Positions 27,471-36,103 of a stretch of DNA of 64,000 bases are shown here, piece after piece. Below the pieces are notes generated by a model. The model saw nothing but the letters and a program-made list of their open reading frames with translations, did no database searches and was not told where the DNA came from. Origin of the DNA: Paenibacillus senegalimassiliensis (GTDB lineage Bacteria > Bacillota > Bacilli > Paenibacillales > Paenibacillaceae); contig NZ_LN909044.1 in assembly GCF_001486585.1 (NCBI RefSeq), forward strand, positions 749,488-813,487. The letters are read 5' to 3'. Made by a program: the position numbers and the translations under genes. Each line of letters opens with the position of its first letter. Positions within the stretch are counted from its first letter, which is position 1.

Positions 27471-27482
27471 GTGCATTTGCAC
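27471..27482. promoter_or_regulatory. Candidate CdaR operator before gntP
   Basis: The inverted repeat GTGCATTTGCAC lies 24 bases upstream of the -35 box. It shares the GTGCA half-site with the palindrome in front of cdaR, which is why CdaR is proposed as the binder. The rest of 27235-27629 holds only this promoter and a terminator. Confidence 0.5.
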
Positions 27483-27540
27483 TAATAATACAAATAATGG
27501 AGTATAACTATTACCCCGTGGGTATATCAATAGACAGTGC

Positions 27541-27600
27541 AAAGCCCTGGAGGCCGGGGATTCGGAAATCATCCGAGAACCCGGCTTCCAGGGCTTTTTT
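27541..27600 (+). terminator. Strong hairpin terminator without an obvious upstream plus-strand gene
   Basis: AAAGCCCTGGAAGCCGGG-type arms: AAAGCCCTGGAGGCCGGGG pairs with CCCGGCTTCCAGGGCTTT, followed by TTTT on the plus strand. The U-run is better on the plus strand, where no gene precedes it. It may instead end the small membrane-protein transcript on the minus strand. Confidence 0.75.
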
Positions 27601-27629
27601 GGAGTTAAAATTCATACGATCATACAGAA

Positions 27630-27776
27630 CTATGCGCGGCCCCGGCCACGAATAAAGTTAATAACCATTACGATTGCCGCGATGACAAGAACGATATGAA
27701 TAAAACCGCCCATGACGTCCAAAATGAAGCCCAGCAGCCAGATCGCAATCAGGATACCGAATAAAGTCCATAACAT
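27630..27776 (-). CDS. Small membrane protein, lmo0937/DUF5670 family
   Basis: A 48-residue protein that starts MLWTLFGILIAIWLLGFILD and ends VINFIRGRGRA. It has two hydrophobic helices separated by a short MGGFIH turn, the exact layout of the lmo0937-like family, which is widespread in Firmicutes and has no known function. AAAGGCGGG lies before the ATG. It is monocistronic, flanked by a hairpin terminator on its downstream side. Similar genes often occur alone between unrelated operons. Confidence 0.88.
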   Translation of the reverse strand: MLWTLFGILIAIWLLGFILDVMGGFIHIVLVIAAIVMVINFIRGRGRA

Positions 27777-27883
27777 ATTAATCCCGCCTTTCTGCGAAGT
27801 GGTGTACATCCTTCCATTACCCCGTCAGTAGCAGGACTAAACTTGCAGAAGGTGGTATTTGCTGGGTATGAATCAAAATACGA

Positions 27884-29110
27884 TCAAGTCTGCATCATGT
27901 CAGCAGGAAGCTTGAATCGCTGGTAGCCCTTCATCGGAAATGGATGGGACGGCTCCGCCCAGGGGAAAGGATATTCGCTGTATAGTTGCCGCCTGGCCGC
28001 CACGTCCTCCATTTTCTCAGACAAGTCCGGCAGTAAACGCACCGTAGATTTTCCAGCAGGTTGCTCAATCATGAACTTGCCGGGAATAGCATGCACCACA
28101 CGGGCCGATTCATAAGTGCCGTTGGAGACGAGTACAAAGCTTCGACATGCCTCCAGTGGTGAGAAGAGCGGCTTACCCGGGTTCTCGATGGCATCTATCA
28201 GGTTCGCATACATGTTGTGAATTAAATCAACGGGACCAAACGCCAATTCTTCCTCGCCTTTGCGTGTACGAAGGGTCAACTTGTTCTCGTAATTCCAATG
28301 CGCTTCCCCTTCCGTTCCGTACACGGCAATGGACGGCTCCTCGCTCCCTTCGTAGCACAGCATAGCGTAGAAATGAACCCCGATCCCATTATCCATAATG
28401 GCGCGAATACAAGATACGTCGTCTCCCTCAATATCGTTGACATGGTAAAGCTCAGCCTGAACCGATTGCGGATACATATTCGGGGTGCCTTCGACTCCAG
28501 CCGCCAACAGGCAATTATGCAGTAAATGGGCAAACGGATTGTTGAACGTCCCATCCAGCACATACTGGCCATCGTTCACCAGCTTGCCTGCCCAGCGGGT
28601 CCGATCATAGTAGGCGCGAGACCGCTTCCACCTTCCAATGCCAACTACATGCTCCACTTGCCCAAGTGCGCCGGAGCCAAGCTTCTCCAGCAGCGACCTG
28701 AACGCCTGACCCGAAGTATTCTGGAAGTTCACCTGACACAAGCGGCCCGTCTCCCGCTGCACGGCAATCATCTCGTCCAGGTCTTGAATTGTAATTGCCG
28801 GGGGCTTCTCCACCAGAACATGGAACCCCATCTGCATCGCCTGAATACACATCGGCTTGTGGGTGGCGATGGGCGTAGCAATCGTGACAAAGTCAATGTC
28901 CGGATGGTGCGTGAGCATCTCTACATGATTCGTGTAATGAACAACCCCCAGTGCGGTCAGCTTATTATAAGACTCCTGATGAGCGTCGACATTCGGCTCT
29001 GTAAAAGCAACAACTTGCAGGCTACCCTCTTCGGCCAGCTTCTGCATCATATTGACATGCTCAACGCCAAATCCTCCGATTCCGATCAGCGCAGCGTGAC
29101 AAATCTTCAC
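27884..29110 (-). CDS. Gfo/Idh/MocA-family oxidoreductase, fourth gene of the DUF993 operon
   Basis: About 408 residues. The Rossmann start reads AALIGIGGFGVEHVNMM, followed by EPNVDAHQES and the conserved EKPPAITIQDLDEM; the C-terminal half is the alpha/beta substrate domain. It uses NAD(P) to oxidise or reduce a sugar hydroxyl or ketone. GTG 29110 is chosen because GGGGGGAAGGA lies just upstream; GTG 29125 would have no such site. It lies 39 bases after the TIM-barrel gene. The substrate is unknown; the C-terminus is longer than in simple inositol dehydrogenases. Confidence 0.88.
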   Translation of the reverse strand: MKICHAALIGIGGFGVEHVNMMQKLAEEGSLQVVAFTEPNVDAHQESYNKLTALGVVHYTNHVEMLTHHPDIDFVTIATPIATHKPMCIQAMQMGFHVLVEKPPAITIQDLDEMIAVQRETGRLCQVNFQNTSGQAFRSLLEKLGSGALGQVEHVVGIGRWKRSRAYYDRTRWAGKLVNDGQYVLDGTFNNPFAHLLHNCLLAAGVEGTPNMYPQSVQAELYHVNDIEGDDVSCIRAIMDNGIGVHFYAMLCYEGSEEPSIAVYGTEGEAHWNYENKLTLRTRKGEEELAFGPVDLIHNMYANLIDAIENPGKPLFSPLEACRSFVLVSNGTYESARVVHAIPGKFMIEQPAGKSTVRLLPDLSEKMEDVAARRQLYSEYPFPWAEPSHPFPMKGYQRFKLPADMMQT

Positions 29111-29149
29111 ATTCCTTCCCCCCACTAGTCAAGGCTATAGATGAATTTA

Positions 29150-29971
29150 TTAAACGTGCTCCAGGTAACGTTCCTTTATTAGGGCAAGCGCCTCTTCGCC
29201 GGGCATATCCCATACCTGCTGGTTGAAGATCTCGACCTCGATTGCTCCTCTGTAACCTGCGGCCTCGACCGCATGGCGCATCCGGCGCAGCTCGATGACT
29301 CCATCCCCCATCATCCCTCTGCCCATGAGCAAATCGGGAACCGGCACCACCCAATCGGAGACGTGAAATCCAAGTATTCTCCCCCTGGCTCGCTCAATTT
29401 GCTCATATAGCTGAGGGTCCCACCAGACATGGAATGCGTCTACAACAACCCCTACATCCTGCGGACTATGTTGTTCCGCAAGCGTATTGGCCTGGGCCAG
29501 CGTATTAATGACGGAGCGTTCAGCCGCATACATCGGGTGCAACGGCTCAATGCCAAGCTTGACGCCGTGCGAGCGGGCGAACGGTACCAACTCCGCGATA
29601 GCCTCTTCAACGGTCTTGCGGGCGAAGTCGATATCCCGGTCCGGTGCGGGGCCGCAAACGAGCACAAGCACATCGGTTCCGAGTTCTGCCGCTTCCTCCA
29701 CGGCGCGGCGGTTATCGTCCATCCGCTCCCTGCGTGCAGTAGTGGTGGCCGCCGGGAAATAACCCCCGCGGCACAGGCTGGAGACGCGTAGGCCCGCGTC
29801 CTTTACTAGCCGCTTGCTCTCGGCCAGGCCAGTCTCCGCTACCTTATGCCGCCACAAGGCAATCCACGACACATCAGCGCGAACACAAGTCTCTACAGCT
29901 TCACGCATATTTAATCGATCAGTCGTAATCTGGTTCAAGCTGAGTCTATCTATGGAACGAAGTGGTTCCAT
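29150..29971 (-). CDS. TIM-barrel sugar isomerase/epimerase (AP endonuclease family 2)
   Basis: 273 residues of the xylose isomerase-like TIM-barrel superfamily. Metal ligands are expected in VKLGIEPLHPMYA (Glu), VGVVVDAFHVWWD (Asp and His), LGFHVSDWV (His) and IEVEIFNQ (Glu); all are visible in order. Relatives include IolE/IolI, hydroxypyruvate isomerase and the 3-ketoglycoside lyases. GGAGGG precedes the ATG. It lies between the DUF993 gene (39 bases) and a Gfo/Idh/MocA gene, a combination that suggests handling of an oxidised sugar. The exact reaction cannot be read. Confidence 0.87.
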   Translation of the reverse strand: MEPLRSIDRLSLNQITTDRLNMREAVETCVRADVSWIALWRHKVAETGLAESKRLVKDAGLRVSSLCRGGYFPAATTTARRERMDDNRRAVEEAAELGTDVLVLVCGPAPDRDIDFARKTVEEAIAELVPFARSHGVKLGIEPLHPMYAAERSVINTLAQANTLAEQHSPQDVGVVVDAFHVWWDPQLYEQIERARGRILGFHVSDWVVPVPDLLMGRGMMGDGVIELRRMRHAVEAAGYRGAIEVEIFNQQVWDMPGEEALALIKERYLEHV

Positions 29972-30010
29972 GCTGATCCCTCCCGGATTCTAAATATCGC
30001 TAAGGATTAT

Positions 30011-31180
30011 TTACGACTGGATACCAGCCAATGCCAGGACCGGTCTCATCCGCTGGACAGCAAGCTCCGGATCAGCCAATAGTCCAGCCCGGTCAGCAAG
30101 TACAAACAACTCGGCCAGATGGATGATGGAACGCGCCCCCTCCGCTCCCCCGATCATGCGGAAATGCGGCTGATGACCATTCAAGTAAGCCATAAAGACA
30201 ATTCCTGTCTTGTAGGCGTATGTCGGCTGCTGGAAAATATGGCGTGACAAGGCGACGGTCGGTTCCATAATCGCATCGTACCGAGCCAGTTCACCCGCAT
30301 CAAGCGCATGAAGGGCTGCGGCTGCGGCTGGCGCGATGGCGTCAAATATCCCGAGCAGCGCATGGCTATGCCCTTGTTCATCACCCTTGATTAACTCGGG
30401 ATAGTTGAAGTCGTCGCCGGTGTACATGTTGACGCCTGCTGGTAGCAGCCGACGCAGCTTGATTTCTTTACTGGCATCAAGCAGCGATATTTTAATGCCA
30501 TCCACCTTGTCCGCGTTAGCCCGAATGACACGTAAGCAGACCTCCATCGCTGCGTCCAGATCATCCTTGCAGCCCCAATAACCGTCCAACGCCGGATCGA
30601 ACATCTCGCCAAGCCAATGCAGGATAACTGGCTGTTGTACTTGCCCCAGGATACGACCGTATACCCGCTCATAATCCTCAGGCCCGGTCGCACAAGCGGC
30701 AAGCGCACGGCTTGCCATGAGAATGACTTGACCGCCCTCCCCCTCGATGAAGCCGACTTGTTCCTCATAAGCCGTCTCTACATCGGCAATCGTGACCGAC
30801 GGTCCGGGAAGCAGATGATCGGTGCCAGCACCGCAAGCAATCTTCCCGCCGACCGAGCGCGCTTCCGCGAGCGAAGCACGGATAAGCTCCTTGGAGCGGT
30901 TCCAGTCAAGACCCATGCCGCGCTGCGCCGTATCCATAGCCTCAGCCACGCCCAGACCCAGCGACCACAGATGGTGCCGATAGGCGAGCGTCGAGTTCCA
31001 GTCTATCGGCGCTTGGTGCAGCGGATCAGCGTCAGCAAAGGGATCACAGACCACATGGGCAGCGGAGAAGGCGATGCGGCCTGCAAACGGCTGACCTGGC
31101 TTGGTGAACTGGGCTGCTTGGCCCGGAGCATATTCGTATAAAGTTCCCCCCACGCGGGGGAGTAACAGCGATTTGGCCAT
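30011..31180 (-). CDS. DUF993 protein, dihydrodipicolinate synthase-like aldolase
   Basis: 389 residues that match the DUF993 family, a divergent branch of the class I aldolase (DapA-like) superfamily. Recognisable parts are GLGVAEAMDTAQRGMGLDW, VILHWLGEMFDPALDGYWG and DGIKISLLDASKEIKLRR, where Lys in GIKIS stands at the Schiff-base position of DapA-type enzymes, followed by NMYTGDDFNYPELI. The family has no established reaction; a retro-aldol or dehydration step on a keto-sugar acid is plausible. It is between two Gfo/Idh/MocA and TIM-barrel genes, with GGAGGG upstream of the ATG. Confidence 0.88.
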   Translation of the reverse strand: MAKSLLLPRVGGTLYEYAPGQAAQFTKPGQPFAGRIAFSAAHVVCDPFADADPLHQAPIDWNSTLAYRHHLWSLGLGVAEAMDTAQRGMGLDWNRSKELIRASLAEARSVGGKIACGAGTDHLLPGPSVTIADVETAYEEQVGFIEGEGGQVILMASRALAACATGPEDYERVYGRILGQVQQPVILHWLGEMFDPALDGYWGCKDDLDAAMEVCLRVIRANADKVDGIKISLLDASKEIKLRRLLPAGVNMYTGDDFNYPELIKGDEQGHSHALLGIFDAIAPAAAAALHALDAGELARYDAIMEPTVALSRHIFQQPTYAYKTGIVFMAYLNGHQPHFRMIGGAEGARSIIHLAELFVLADRAGLLADPELAVQRMRPVLALAGIQS

Positions 31181-31193
31181 CGTATTCCCTCCT

Positions 31194-32345
31194 TTACAAG
31201 CTCAGCTTCGGCACATCGATCCAGCGACGCTCCTGCCACGACTGTAAGCTAAGGTCAGCAAGCTGGGTGCCCTTCGCCCCTTCAAGCAGATCCCAGGGGA
31301 ACGGCGTATCAATGACAACATGCTTCAGGAACATCTCCCATTGCACCTTGAAGGCATTATCGAACGTTGCGTTGTCAGGCACCTCGACCCATTGGTCGCG
31401 GAACTGGAACGGATTAGGGATATCCGGGTTCCATACCGGCTTCGGCGTATTGACCCGATGCTGGGTCTTGCAGTCCCGCAAGCCCGCCACCGCACTACCT
31501 TCGGTGCCGTCAACGGTCACCGTAAGCAAATCGTCCCGGTCAACGCGCACCGCCCAAGATGAATTGGCCTGCACGATAATTCCGCCTTTGATCTCAAACA
31601 TGGCGTAAGCGGCGTCGTCTGCCGTGCAATCGTATGAAGCCCCCTGTTCATCCAGACGCTTCGGAATATGCGTAGCGGCGAGGCAGGACACAGCCTCCAC
31701 TTCTCCGAACAAGTTCTCCAGTACATAACGCCAATGGGCAAACATATCGACAATAATCCCGCCGCCATCTTCCTTGCGGTAGTTCCACGAAGGCCGTTGG
31801 CCCGCTTGCCAATCACCTTCAAATACCCAATAGCCGAACTCCATCCGCACGGATAGAATACGCCCGAAGTAGCCCGAGTCGATCAGACGCTTCAGCTTCA
31901 GCAAGCCGGGCAGAAATAGCTTATCCTGCACGACTCCGTTCTTCACTCCCGCCTTGGTGGCGATGCTCGCCAGTTCAAGCGCTCCGTCCAAATCAACGGC
32001 AGTCGGCTTCTCGCAATAAATATGCTTGCCTGCGGCGATGGCCTGCTTGATGCTCTCCGCACGGCGCACCGTCGTCTGGCTATCAAAATAAATTTCATTA
32101 TAGGAATCGGCCAGGCAGGCCTCCAGATCCGTGCTCCAGCGCTTGATACTGTGAGCCTCTGCCAGAGCTTGCAGCTTATTCTCCTGTCGGCCGACCAGAA
32201 TGGGATCAGGCATGACAACGTCGCCTCCCGGTAGCACAACGCCCCCTTGCTTGCGAATTGCCAGAATTGAACGAATCAAATGCTGGTTGGTCCCCATCCG
32301 CCCGGTCACACCGTTCATGATAATGCCTATATTGCGAACTGCCAT
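31194..32345 (-). CDS. Gfo/Idh/MocA-family oxidoreductase, first gene of the DUF993 operon
   Basis: 383 residues. NIGIIMNGVTGRMGTNQHLIRS is the dinucleotide-binding N-terminus, with an unusual longer loop, and YCEKPTAVDLDGALELA carries the conserved EKP motif. The substrate domain follows (GGGIIVDMFAHWRYVLENLFGEV contains the conserved D-x-x-x-H). It differs clearly from the second oxidoreductase of the operon, so the two probably act on different steps. GAAGGGGGC precedes the ATG. The gene is the first after the AraC terminator, with a candidate cre site 90 bases upstream. Confidence 0.88.
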   Translation of the reverse strand: MAVRNIGIIMNGVTGRMGTNQHLIRSILAIRKQGGVVLPGGDVVMPDPILVGRQENKLQALAEAHSIKRWSTDLEACLADSYNEIYFDSQTTVRRAESIKQAIAAGKHIYCEKPTAVDLDGALELASIATKAGVKNGVVQDKLFLPGLLKLKRLIDSGYFGRILSVRMEFGYWVFEGDWQAGQRPSWNYRKEDGGGIIVDMFAHWRYVLENLFGEVEAVSCLAATHIPKRLDEQGASYDCTADDAAYAMFEIKGGIIVQANSSWAVRVDRDDLLTVTVDGTEGSAVAGLRDCKTQHRVNTPKPVWNPDIPNPFQFRDQWVEVPDNATFDNAFKVQWEMFLKHVVIDTPFPWDLLEGAKGTQLADLSLQSWQERRWIDVPKLSL

Positions 32346-32434
32346 GATTGATTGCCCCCTTCGCTTCGTATACTTCGTATTGTAGCTGAGGCGTCCTCGC
32401 TTTTCTTACAACTCCGGGAACAGCATTCTCAATT

Positions 32435-32450
32435 TCGGAAGCGATTTCAT
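32435..32450 (-). promoter_or_regulatory. Candidate cre (CcpA) site before the DUF993 operon
   Basis: On the minus strand ATGAAATCGCTTCCGA fits the catabolite-response consensus WTGNAANCGNWWNCAW with a single mismatch. It lies between the AraC terminator and the operon start, where it could repress the operon when better carbon is available. No clear -35/-10 pair was read nearby. Confidence 0.6.
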
Positions 32451-32463
32451 GGAAACATAAAAA

Positions 32464-32494
32464 TTCCCTCACCAGCACTAGGCCAATGAGGGAA
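32464..32494 (-). terminator. Terminator of the AraC regulator gene
   Basis: Arms TTCCCTCA (32464-32471) and TGAGGGAA (32487-32494), followed on the minus strand by five T residues. It separates the regulator from the operon it precedes. Confidence 0.8.
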
Positions 32495-32505
32495 ACAGGC
32501 TCTTC

Positions 32506-33345
32506 TTAATTAGGGTCGGTTGTTCGAGCGTGCCGTTCCCGGTACGTCTTCGGAGATAGCTTGGCGACGGCTTTGAAGGATCGGTAAAAGGTGGACACCG
32601 AGTCGTAGCCAACCTCAAAGCAAATCGAGATAACGTCCTTCTTCGTCTCCTCCAGCAGCTTCTGGGCAACGCGAATACGTACTTCTGTTAAGTATTGTAT
32701 GGGTGTCATCTCGTACCGTTCTTTGAAAATATTATTGACGTGCCGCGTGCTGATGCCCAGTTTGGAAGCAATATCCCCGGCCGTCAGCGAATCGAAATAG
32801 TTGGAATCGATGTAGCTACGAATCTTCTCCGCGCGCAGCCTGTTTGAACTGGAGCCGACTGCGGCGACCTCCGCATCAAGCGAACTTACCAGCAAGAGCA
32901 GCAGTTGAGACAGTTGAACCTGGAGTGAGATGCGGACCAGCGGCGATTCCTCTCTGGAGTGCCCGAACAGCATTTTCCTCAGCCATTGACGGAGCTCGCT
33001 TGCGGCGAACATCCCTGGCTTCAACAGACATGAGGTCGGGAAATAAGCATGGAGCAACTGTTCTCTTAGATCAGCATCGAGCACCTTATCATCAAATGCC
33101 AACACTAGTAAAGTTAGCCTAGAGTTGGACATGACCGAATGGACCGAATACGGCACAATAAGCGCCGTATTGTCAACCGTGAGCTTATGTACTTCCCCGT
33201 CGAGTCGAATGGCTCCTTCGCCCTCCAGCACAAACAACAGTTGGTGCGCCCCGTGGTAATGGTCGGACACGAGATGCCCATTCATATGCTTTTGCTCGTA
33301 GATGTCAATCGCATTTCGGGATAAATCGATCCATTTGATCGTCAC
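32506..33345 (-). CDS. AraC-family regulator with cupin sensor domain
   Basis: 279 residues from GTG 33345, where GGAGG lies seven bases upstream. The N-terminal cupin domain contains DHYHGAHQLLFVLEGEGAI. The C-terminal double helix-turn-helix reads DIASKLGISTRHVNNIFKERYEMTPIQYL and SICFEVGYDSVSTFYRSFKAV. It most likely binds a sugar and activates the four-gene operon directly downstream on the same strand. A terminator and a separate promoter region lie between them. The ligand is unknown. Confidence 0.9.
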   Translation of the reverse strand: MTIKWIDLSRNAIDIYEQKHMNGHLVSDHYHGAHQLLFVLEGEGAIRLDGEVHKLTVDNTALIVPYSVHSVMSNSRLTLLVLAFDDKVLDADLREQLLHAYFPTSCLLKPGMFAASELRQWLRKMLFGHSREESPLVRISLQVQLSQLLLLLVSSLDAEVAAVGSSSNRLRAEKIRSYIDSNYFDSLTAGDIASKLGISTRHVNNIFKERYEMTPIQYLTEVRIRVAQKLLEETKKDVISICFEVGYDSVSTFYRSFKAVAKLSPKTYRERHARTTDPN

Positions 33346-33561
33346 GGCATAACCTCCGTTTTCCAAGCGTTTCTTGTTAAGGCTATTTTATCGCGCTCGG
33401 CAGCTTCGGCACAACATAGGGCTCCCATTCGCTATTCCAGCGAAGTGGTTACTCTCGAAGGGAATTGTGCGGTATTTCGCTATGTAGAACAAAGCTAGAA
33501 CTAAACTGCGGCAGCTATTTTCGGGCCTCTTTCGCCATCTATACTATTATTCTAGAAAATG

Positions 33562-33591
33562 TTACAAGTAATCTTAACAAAAACCTATAAT
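33562..33591 (+). promoter_or_regulatory. Promoter of the secreted PPC-like protein gene
   Basis: TTACAA (33562-33567) and TATAAT (33586-33591) are 18 bases apart. The 10-mer TATTCTAGAA occurs upstream of the -35 (33548-33557) and again after the -10 (33597-33606), 49 bp apart, framing the promoter like a pair of operator sites. The rest of 33367-33646 shows nothing I can name. Confidence 0.6.
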
Positions 33592-33646
33592 TGGTATATT
33601 CTAGAATAGAAGTAAAAATATATTGTGTGAAAGAGGTGTTCCTTAC

Positions 33647-35098
33647 ATGAGAAAGATGTTATCCGCAGTAATGGTCATGAGTTTATTCTTCAGCCTCTTC
33701 TTTACTCTAGGTGCGTCGGCAGCGCCCGACGTAACCCCGTCGGGGATTGCTCCCGAAGCACTTGTCTCCGAGCCATTGCAACTGCCGGACAGTGAGGTCG
33801 TCACTGAGCTTACCCGATCAGAATCTGATCTGGACACAGCCAAATTAAAATCTCACCCGGTAGAAGCCGCGCTGAACCTCGATTCAGCCCGAATTGCTTC
33901 CACCGTGCAGGAAGGATTAACAGCAGATCTGCAAGCGCTCAATAGCGTGACGGCGACAGCATCGACTTATACATACACAGGCTATATTGAGCAACCAGGC
34001 AATTCTTCTTTTCTTTATCCTATTTATGTAGACCCGGGCAGCATTCTTCAATCGCAACTGGATGCCCCCGCCTCAGCCCAACTAGACTACGATCTGTACC
34101 TCTATGAATTCGATATGTCCACGGGAGAATTAAATCCAAATCCGATTGATTACTCTATCTACGGCACATACCTGAATAATAATAAGACTTTAGCGGAGAA
34201 TGTAGGGACTGTAAATACGGCCCCTTATGCCAAAGCCTACTTGCTTGAGGTGTATGGTGCAGTGGGAGCGAGCATCAGCGAGCCGTTCTATCTGACTGTC
34301 TCCACAAGCTCAACCTATGATGCTTACGAGACGGACGAGAATGCCTTGCATGCTTATCCGTTCACAGTAGCTCTGGGAGGCTCTACGCTGGCCAGCCGCT
34401 CTATCAATTCCGAGATTGATCAGGATTGGTATGCAATTACGGTTCCCGAGAGCAGAAACTATGATGCCATGCATATCAGTCTGGATCAGGCTTCCGTTGG
34501 CTACGGCTACAAGGCCGAATTATATGCCGCCTTAAGTGGCAACCGGATGGCGCTGGTTCCTGCTCAGAACGGTAATGTAACACTCGGAACCGGCACTTAC
34601 TATTTGCGCGTATACACGACTAACGCTTACTCTGATGCCAACTATTCGCTGAATCTGCGCCCTGTCCTGCGGGCAGATAAAATCGTGATTACCGGCTACA
34701 ATTCAGATGGCGGACCTAACTCTTATCCTAGCTATATGTACGGCAAGTATTACCGCATTACTGGCAGAACCTTCACTGTAACCGGTGTGGCTACTACCGC
34801 GGACAACTATGCCGTGGCCAATACCGAAGTCGATGTTACTTGGGTCAATGATTATTGGTCTGAGTCAAGCAACAACAGATACCGGAGTGCACAAGCCATT
34901 ACTAATAGCAATGGTCAGTTCTCGGTTACGTTGTCCTTACCGCCTTCCACAGGAAGTATTAGCGAGTATATTCCTGGTGCCATAAGCTTTACGCATTATT
35001 ACGATCTTTGCGGTGTGGTAGCAAGCGTCACCAGCCGTTCGAATGTTTATACTACCGATATTGTCTATCACTTTGCATATAGTATATACGGTGGTTAA
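33647..35098 (+). CDS. Secreted protein with PPC-like beta-sandwich domains
   Basis: 483 residues from ATG 33647, with AGAGGTG eight bases upstream; an in-frame GTG at 33623 has no such site. A signal peptide (MLSAVMVMSLFFSLFFTLGASA) is followed by a charged propeptide-like stretch, then two regions that resemble bacterial pre-peptidase C-terminal domains: one near residues 105-230 (DYDLYLYEFD) and one near 240-345 (SEIDQDWYAITVPES, GTYYLRVYTTNAYSDANYSLNL). The C-terminal ~120 residues look Ig-like. No catalytic motif is seen. It is probably a secreted or surface beta-sandwich protein that stands alone. Confidence 0.75.
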   Translation: MRKMLSAVMVMSLFFSLFFTLGASAAPDVTPSGIAPEALVSEPLQLPDSEVVTELTRSESDLDTAKLKSHPVEAALNLDSARIASTVQEGLTADLQALNSVTATASTYTYTGYIEQPGNSSFLYPIYVDPGSILQSQLDAPASAQLDYDLYLYEFDMSTGELNPNPIDYSIYGTYLNNNKTLAENVGTVNTAPYAKAYLLEVYGAVGASISEPFYLTVSTSSTYDAYETDENALHAYPFTVALGGSTLASRSINSEIDQDWYAITVPESRNYDAMHISLDQASVGYGYKAELYAALSGNRMALVPAQNGNVTLGTGTYYLRVYTTNAYSDANYSLNLRPVLRADKIVITGYNSDGGPNSYPSYMYGKYYRITGRTFTVTGVATTADNYAVANTEVDVTWVNDYWSESSNNRYRSAQAITNSNGQFSVTLSLPPSTGSISEYIPGAISFTHYYDLCGVVASVTSRSNVYTTDIVYHFAYSIYGG

Positions 35099-35118
35099 GA
35101 GAACACCTTCGAAAGCAG

Positions 35119-35158
35119 CAACCATCAGTTCATGTGAACTGATGGTTGTTTTCTTTTT
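35119..35158 (+). terminator. Terminator after the PPC-like protein gene
   Basis: Perfect 14-bp arms CAACCATCAGTTCA (35119-35132) and TGAACTGATGGTTG (35135-35148) with a 2-base centre, followed by TTTTCTTTTT. Confidence 0.93.
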
Positions 35159-35241
35159 GTCTATCTGTAAAAAACAAGGAGGTAAATGCCGATAATGTGG
35201 ATATAAGAGGATGCATTAATAAATAATGGGAAGAGGGTCTT

Positions 35242-36102
35242 ATGAATATGAAAATCCAAAGCTCAGCCCTACCAGATATCAACTTATACTCTCACGGCAA
35301 AAAACAGAACGGCCAACCGGACTTACAGTCAGGCACTATCCCTGGCTTGTCTCATGATACCGATACGATTGAGATTAGCACAACGGCCAGAACGCTCGCA
35401 GCCTCTGATGTTACCCATCATGCCCCTGTCTATTTTGGCAACGCCCAAATCCATGAATCATTATCCCGGATTCTCCAGGATCAACCTGATGAGGTCAAAG
35501 ACGCCATTTATGGCCTTATCTCGTCTAATCTGAACACCGACACCACTAGTGGAGAGGGTCACGCAGCCCTATTAGAGCTGGGCCTGGCACAAGGCAAATA
35601 TATCGCGGACAATTATATTAAAGGCAATACTGCGACAGAATTGATGAACACCCTCCAGCAAATTGCCGATCTTTCCCAAGCTCGAACTATAGATTCGGAG
35701 ACCGGTAAAGCTCAAGCTGCGGTTCTACCTTCGCGACCTTTCGGAGCCCCTGAGGATTACGTGCATTTGACTTATATGATGAAGAAATACGAGCCGGAGA
35801 CCTTGGCTAAGCTAGAAGAGGCAATCACTAGCGGCAAGGATTGGGCCAGCATTTTGCTTGGCTTTGCTAAAAAGGTCCCTACGCAAAAAGAGTGGGTGCA
35901 GCCCCAGCAGGCAGCAACCACCCAAAATAAACAATCTATTGAGGACATCATGAGTAAGAATAGATTCGGCGAGGCCGGGACAGACAGCTTGACTGTGTTT
36001 GCCGAGGACATCCGAAGCGTGCTCGCCAAGAGTAATCTGGCAAATACAGATCTGCTTACAAGTAATCTGGAGGCCTTTATCCGTACGCTAGGAAGAGCTT
36101 GA
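35242..36102 (+). CDS. Cytoplasmic protein of unknown function
   Basis: 286 residues without signal peptide or membrane helix. I do not recognise a family. The N-terminal ~55 residues are polar and probably disordered, including DTIEISTTARTL, which recalls the short DT-V/I-x-I-S motif seen near the start of FlgM and other flagellum-related small proteins. The rest is helical, with two similar-looking amphipathic segments (LQDQPDEVKDAIYGLISSNL and KYEPETLAKLEEAITSGKDW). AAGAGGG lies just before the ATG, and a second ATG at 35248 is also possible. It is convergent with the ABC-2 permease, one base apart. Confidence 0.7.
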   Translation: MNMKIQSSALPDINLYSHGKKQNGQPDLQSGTIPGLSHDTDTIEISTTARTLAASDVTHHAPVYFGNAQIHESLSRILQDQPDEVKDAIYGLISSNLNTDTTSGEGHAALLELGLAQGKYIADNYIKGNTATELMNTLQQIADLSQARTIDSETGKAQAAVLPSRPFGAPEDYVHLTYMMKKYEPETLAKLEEAITSGKDWASILLGFAKKVPTQKEWVQPQQAATTQNKQSIEDIMSKNRFGEAGTDSLTVFAEDIRSVLAKSNLANTDLLTSNLEAFIRTLGRA

Positions 36103-36103
36103 G

